The notes beneath the pieces are model-generated. The model saw only the letters and a program-made list of their open reading frames with translations. It was not told where the DNA came from and did not search any database. Source: Candidatus Spyradosoma merdigallinarum (GTDB lineage Bacteria; Verrucomicrobiota; Verrucomicrobiia; Opitutales; UBA953). Taken from it: a DNA stretch of 20,880 bases. Each line of letters opens with the position of its first letter. Position 1 is the stretch's first letter. Below, piece by piece: positions 18,559 to 20,880 of the stretch. Made by a program: the position numbers and the translations under genes. Location: positions 1 through 20,880 of the forward strand of contig DVOG01000146.1 of NCBI GenBank assembly GCA_018713755.1, written 5' to 3'.

Positions 18559-19299
18559 TTATTTGCGGCGGCGACGCGAAGCCACGAGCGCGAGAGCGCC
18601 GAGACCCGCGAGCAGACCGAACGCCGACGGCTCCGGAAGCGCAGCGGGCGTAACGCCGATGAGGGAAACGCCGGACTTGTGGTTCACCGTGAAGGAGAGA
18701 TTGCCGGAAGCATCCGTCGTCGCGACGAACGTCACCGCAACCGGATCCCCCGTGTTCAATCCGTCGAAGAGAACGCTGGATCCGATATCAAGCGTATTCC
18801 AGGAGGAATCGCTGGCGAGCGAACCGTAGTTCCCGCTGACGAACGTGCCGGTTCCGACGCTGAGCACCGCGCCACTTTCGCTGCTCTTGGAGAAGACGGC
18901 GCTGAAGGTGTAGTCCGTCGAAGCGCTGAGCCCCGTGAACGAGAACGTCAGAGAGCTATTCGCGTGCCCATGGCTGAATCCGGAGGAGAGCCCCTTAAGG
19001 GCGCTCGCTTCAAGCCCCGTCGCCGCGGCAAGAGCGTCCAGCGCAGCGCCGTCAACGATGGTGCCCGTAATGCCGGCGCCCCAATATTTCCCGGAGGCTC
19101 CGCTGGAGTTCGTAACGGACAACGTTCCGCCTTCCAGAGAGGCGGTAATGCTGGTGCCGGCGTCAACCCCGGCGGCAAGATCGCCGACATCCACGTTGGT
19201 CGCGCCGGTGACACCGGGATTTTCAAACACGACGACGTCGGCGTTGGCGAAAGCGGTTCCCGCAATAAGGAGAGCCGCGACTGAGATATAGTTCTTCAT
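18559..19299 (-). CDS. PEP-CTERM sorting-domain exported protein
   Basis: 246 residues. An N-terminal signal peptide (MKNYISVAALLIAGTAFANA|D) precedes a Gly/Ser/Thr/Ala-rich beta-type body of about 200 residues with no recognisable enzyme motif. The C-terminal PEP-CTERM tripartite signal is LPEPS, a hydrophobic helix (AFGLLAGLGALALVA) and a basic end (SRRRRK). Known PEP-CTERM proteins are processed by an exosortase and delivered to the cell surface or exopolysaccharide. Base composition is milder than in neighbouring genes, and it has no exact GGGAACG core copy on either strand that I could find, only GTTCCCGC-like partial matches. Function unknown; a surface or matrix protein is the likely class. 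Confidence 0.9.
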   Translation of the reverse strand: MKNYISVAALLIAGTAFANADVVVFENPGVTGATNVDVGDLAAGVDAGTSITASLEGGTLSVTNSSGASGKYWGAGITGTIVDGAALDALAAATGLEASALKGLSSGFSHGHANSSLTFSFTGLSASTDYTFSAVFSKSSESGAVLSVGTGTFVSGNYGSLASDSSWNTLDIGSSVLFDGLNTGDPVAVTFVATTDASGNLSFTVNHKSGVSLIGVTPAALPEPSAFGLLAGLGALALVASRRRRK

Positions 19300-19486
19300 A
19301 GTGATCTTATGATGAATTATTTAGGTTATCTTCGGAAACGAACCCCCGCGAGAACACCCCGCAGAACCCTGTCTCATTTCCTTGTCTGCGATTCTGAAAA
19401 AAAAAGTGTCCTTGCAAGCACATTTTCGGACTTGTTTTTTGCGCCTCCCTGCCGCATTTCTTCTCTGCCCTGCGGGAACGGAAAGA

Positions 19487-19508
19487 ATTGTGCCGCCTCT
19501 CCGAGGCT
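19487..19508 (+). repeat. Hairpin repeat copy A (left arm of a perfect inverted repeat)
   Basis: 22 bases starting ATTGTGCC, then the stem GCCTC-TCC-GAGGC, then T. It is the exact reverse complement of 19703-19724. It is followed directly by an eight-base T-run, so on the plus strand it could also act as a short terminator. Confidence 0.8.
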
Positions 19509-19563
19509 TTTTTTTCTTTTCGGCTGTCCGATTTTCCCCATGCTCGCGCATGGGGTTCTTGGG

Positions 19564-19585
19564 ATTGTGCCGCGCCTCCGGCGCT
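19564..19585 (+). repeat. Hairpin repeat copy B, with compensated stem changes
   Basis: 22 bases starting ATTGTGCC, then GCGCC-TCC-GGCGC, then T. Compared with copy A the outer sequence and TCC loop are the same, while the stem differs on both sides so that pairing is kept. It is followed by TCGCTCCCGCGG-type sequence that also occurs beside copy C. Confidence 0.75.
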
Positions 19586-19702
19586 CGCTCCCGCGGCGCG
19601 CGAAACGCCGAAACAAGTCCGTCCTCGCGCGGGAACGACACTCGCGAAAGCAAAATAATCCGACGGGAACGCGACGTTTCCTCGGCGTCCCCGCATCGCC
19701 GG

Positions 19703-19724
19703 AGCCTCGGAGAGGCGGCACAAT
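19703..19724 (-). repeat. Hairpin repeat copy C (right arm of a perfect inverted repeat)
   Basis: Exact reverse complement of 19487-19508: AGCCTCGGAGAGGC, then GGCACAAT. The two arms enclose 194 bases that include copy B. On its other side is CGCGGGAGCGA, the complement of the sequence that follows copy B. Confidence 0.8.
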
Positions 19725-19814
19725 CTCCCCGCGGGAGCGAAGCTCGCGGACTTCTTTTCGCCGCGGATCCGCGTTTCCGATACGCGCCGACGCATTCCCG
19801 CGCATCCGTTCCCG

Positions 19815-19868
19815 CAAAAAAAAAGAGCGTCCCGCTCCGGCTTGCGCGGCCGTGGGCGGGAACGCTTC
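19815..19868 (-). terminator. Rho-independent terminator of the nuo genes
   Basis: AGCGTCCCGC (19826-19835) pairs with GCGGGAACGCT (19856-19866) with one bulged base. On the minus strand the stem is followed by a T-run (A-run at 19816-19824 on plus). It starts 18 bases after the nuoI stop. This means nuoI is the end of the transcript here. One arm is a GGGAACG copy. Confidence 0.8.
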
Positions 19869-19883
19869 TTTCCGCGCGGGATT

Positions 19884-20432
19884 TCAGTGCGCGCGCGCGG
19901 CTTCGCGGGCGGCTTTTTTCTTGTCCCACTTGAGGACGGGATCGGGAATCGTCCCGCCGAGCTCGTAGAGTTTTTTCTTGTCGTGGATCATCGCCGCGCG
20001 GGAACGGCCGTTGAGGGAATATTCGCTTTGGAGCACGATGGCGGCTTCGGGGCAAACTTCCTGGCACATGCCGCAGTAGATGCAGCGCAGCATGTTGATT
20101 TCGAATTTCGCGGGAGCCTTTTCGACGTGATCGTTCCCGGCGGCGGGATCGATCGGCCCGGGCGTGATGCGGATGGCTTTCGGCGGGCAGACGAATTCGC
20201 AGAGCTGACAGGAGACGCATTTTTCGCGTCCGTTCTGATCCTTCACGAGCGTGGGCAGTCCGCGATAGCCTTTCGGGATGACCGGGCGCTCGAGCGGATA
20301 TTTCAGCGTGACGGGCTTGCGGAGCATGATGCCGAGCGTGATCTTCATGCCGGCGAGCACCTGCGGGATGTAAAGTTTTTCCCACCAGCGCAGCGGCTTG
20401 CGGGGAACGACTTTGATGTTTTGCGTTGCCAT
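19884..20432 (-). CDS. nuoI: NADH-quinone oxidoreductase subunit I
   Basis: 182 residues, normal length. Two 4Fe-4S ferredoxin motifs of the CxxCxxCxxxCP type are seen: C72, C75, C78, C82 (CVSCQLCEFVCP) and C117, C120, C123, C127 (CIYCGMCQEVCP). They bind clusters N6a and N6b in the peripheral arm of complex I, which pass electrons toward the quinone site. The N-terminal region (LGIMLRKPVTLKYPLERP) and EYSLNGRSRAAMIHDKKKLYELG are typical of NuoI. It follows nuoH by 42 bases on the same strand. A terminator directly after it indicates that nuoJKLMN are not encoded immediately downstream, unlike the common full nuo operon. Confidence 0.96.
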   Translation of the reverse strand: MATQNIKVVPRKPLRWWEKLYIPQVLAGMKITLGIMLRKPVTLKYPLERPVIPKGYRGLPTLVKDQNGREKCVSCQLCEFVCPPKAIRITPGPIDPAAGNDHVEKAPAKFEINMLRCIYCGMCQEVCPEAAIVLQSEYSLNGRSRAAMIHDKKKLYELGGTIPDPVLKWDKKKAAREAARAH

Positions 20433-20474
20433 CTTCTTGAAATCGGAAAAATTGAAAAACGGACAGAGAAAAAA

Positions 20475-20880
20475 TCAGCGCAGCAGCGTTTCGTAAACCG
20501 CGAAGAACACGAAGTACGCGACGGCGTTGGCGATCGCGAACGGCAGCAGCAGTTTCCAGCCGACGCGCATCACCTGGTCGAAGCGGAAACGCGGCACCGT
20601 CCAGCGGATCCAGATGATCACGAAAAGCACGCAGAGCACCTTGACGGCCAGGCAAACAACGCCGAGCAGCGCGCCGGGAACGCCGTCGAGTCCGAACGAC
20701 GGAGGCAGAAACGGGAGCGCGTTCCAGCCGCCGAGGAAGAACAGCGTGAACAGAATCGAGCCGAGAATCATGTGCAGGTATTCTCCCGTGTAGAAAAGCC
20801 CGAACTTGAACGTGCCGTATTCCGTGTGGAAGCCGCCGACCGTGTCCGTCTCCGATTCCGGCATGTCGAAAGGCTGGCGG
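20475..20880 (-). CDS. nuoH: NADH-quinone oxidoreductase subunit H (C-terminal part; 5' end outside window)
   Basis: The frame is open to the right edge and ends at 20475, giving about 134 residues of the C-terminus. RQPFDMPESETDTVGGFHTEYGTFKFGLFYTGEY is split here as RQPFDMPESETDTVGGFH and TEYGTFKFGLFYTGEY, and is the strongly conserved quinone-chamber loop of NuoH (compare APFDLPEAE...AGYHTEYS). IIWIRWTVPRFRFDQVM and further membrane helices follow. NuoH is the membrane subunit of complex I that contacts quinone and the peripheral arm. The gene is truncated only by the window. Confidence 0.95.
   Translation of the reverse strand, partial: RQPFDMPESETDTVGGFHTEYGTFKFGLFYTGEYLHMILGSILFTLFFLGGWNALPFLPPSFGLDGVPGALLGVVCLAVKVLCVLFVIIWIRWTVPRFRFDQVMRVGWKLLLPFAIANAVAYFVFFAVYETLLR

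Larger units (their letters stand above)
19300..19805. other. Long intergenic region with promoter of the PEP-CTERM gene and hairpin repeats
   Basis: No protein family is recognisable in any frame. Near 19300-19335 the sequence is A/T-rich and probably holds the minus-strand promoter of the PEP-CTERM gene, although no clear -35/-10 pair stands out. The remainder has three related hairpin repeats (listed separately), a perfect 8-bp-stem hairpin at 19536-19555 (CCCCATGC-TCGC-GCATGGGG), and GGGAACG copies near 19473, 19631 and 19665. Confidence 0.6.

Noticed and set aside
19536..19555. Perfect hairpin CCCCATGC-TCGC-GCATGGGG as a terminator
   Set aside because: No T-run follows on either strand, so it is listed only as part of the structured intergenic region.
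19309..19968. Open frames on both strands across the 19.3-19.9 kb intergenic region
   Set aside because: Products are Arg/Ser/Pro-rich, cross the hairpin repeats and a terminator, and overlap nuoI. No start signal or family likeness.

Overview
The window is GC-rich, gene-dense bacterial chromosome, most likely from the Verrucomicrobiota or a neighbouring PVC-group lineage (Opitutae-like is my best guess). The grounds are a C-terminal PEP-CTERM anchor, a secreted sulfatase next to a secreted GH2 glycosidase, a DUF5069 protein, a VWA protein with a TonB-like N-terminus, and an Mla/MCE transporter implying a diderm envelope. The taxonomic call is inference; there is no rRNA or tRNA in the window.

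Layout. From 1 to 14158 every gene lies on the minus strand. In transcription order these are: a bile acid:Na+ symporter family transporter, lysA, an Mla-type lipid ABC system (STAS-MlaE permease, MlaF ATPase, MlaD MCE protein, PqiC-like lipoprotein), a DUF5069 protein, a protein made of two tandem helix-turn-helix-like repeats, the site-2 protease rseP, a periplasmic FKBP prolyl isomerase, glycogen phosphorylase, and a VWA membrane protein cut by the left edge. A short divergent promoter region (14159-14250) leads to a plus-strand operon of sulfatase, GH2 glycosidase and compact TatD hydrolase, joined by two ATGA overlaps. It converges on a minus-strand PEP-CTERM gene. A 0.58-kb non-coding stretch with hairpin repeats separates that gene from nuoI and the 3' part of nuoH, both minus strand.

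How the genes fit. The Mla genes, rseP and the FKBP all serve the cell envelope (lipid traffic, intramembrane proteolysis, periplasmic folding). The sulfatase/GH2 pair looks like a small locus for sulfated glycans. lysA feeds lysine and diaminopimelate metabolism, glgP mobilises glycogen, and nuoHI belong to respiratory complex I.

The most striking feature is not a gene. The word CGGGAACG (or its complement CGTTCCCG) is scattered through the window. I counted about 90 copies of the 7-base core GGGAACG by eye, where base composition predicts about 5. It occurs in both orientations, in all reading frames and in intergenic DNA. Inverted pairs of it form the stems of several transcription terminators. 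This is the pattern known for DNA uptake sequences in Neisseriaceae and Pasteurellaceae, and I know of no described function for this word. A related variant, CGGGAGCG, is also enriched.
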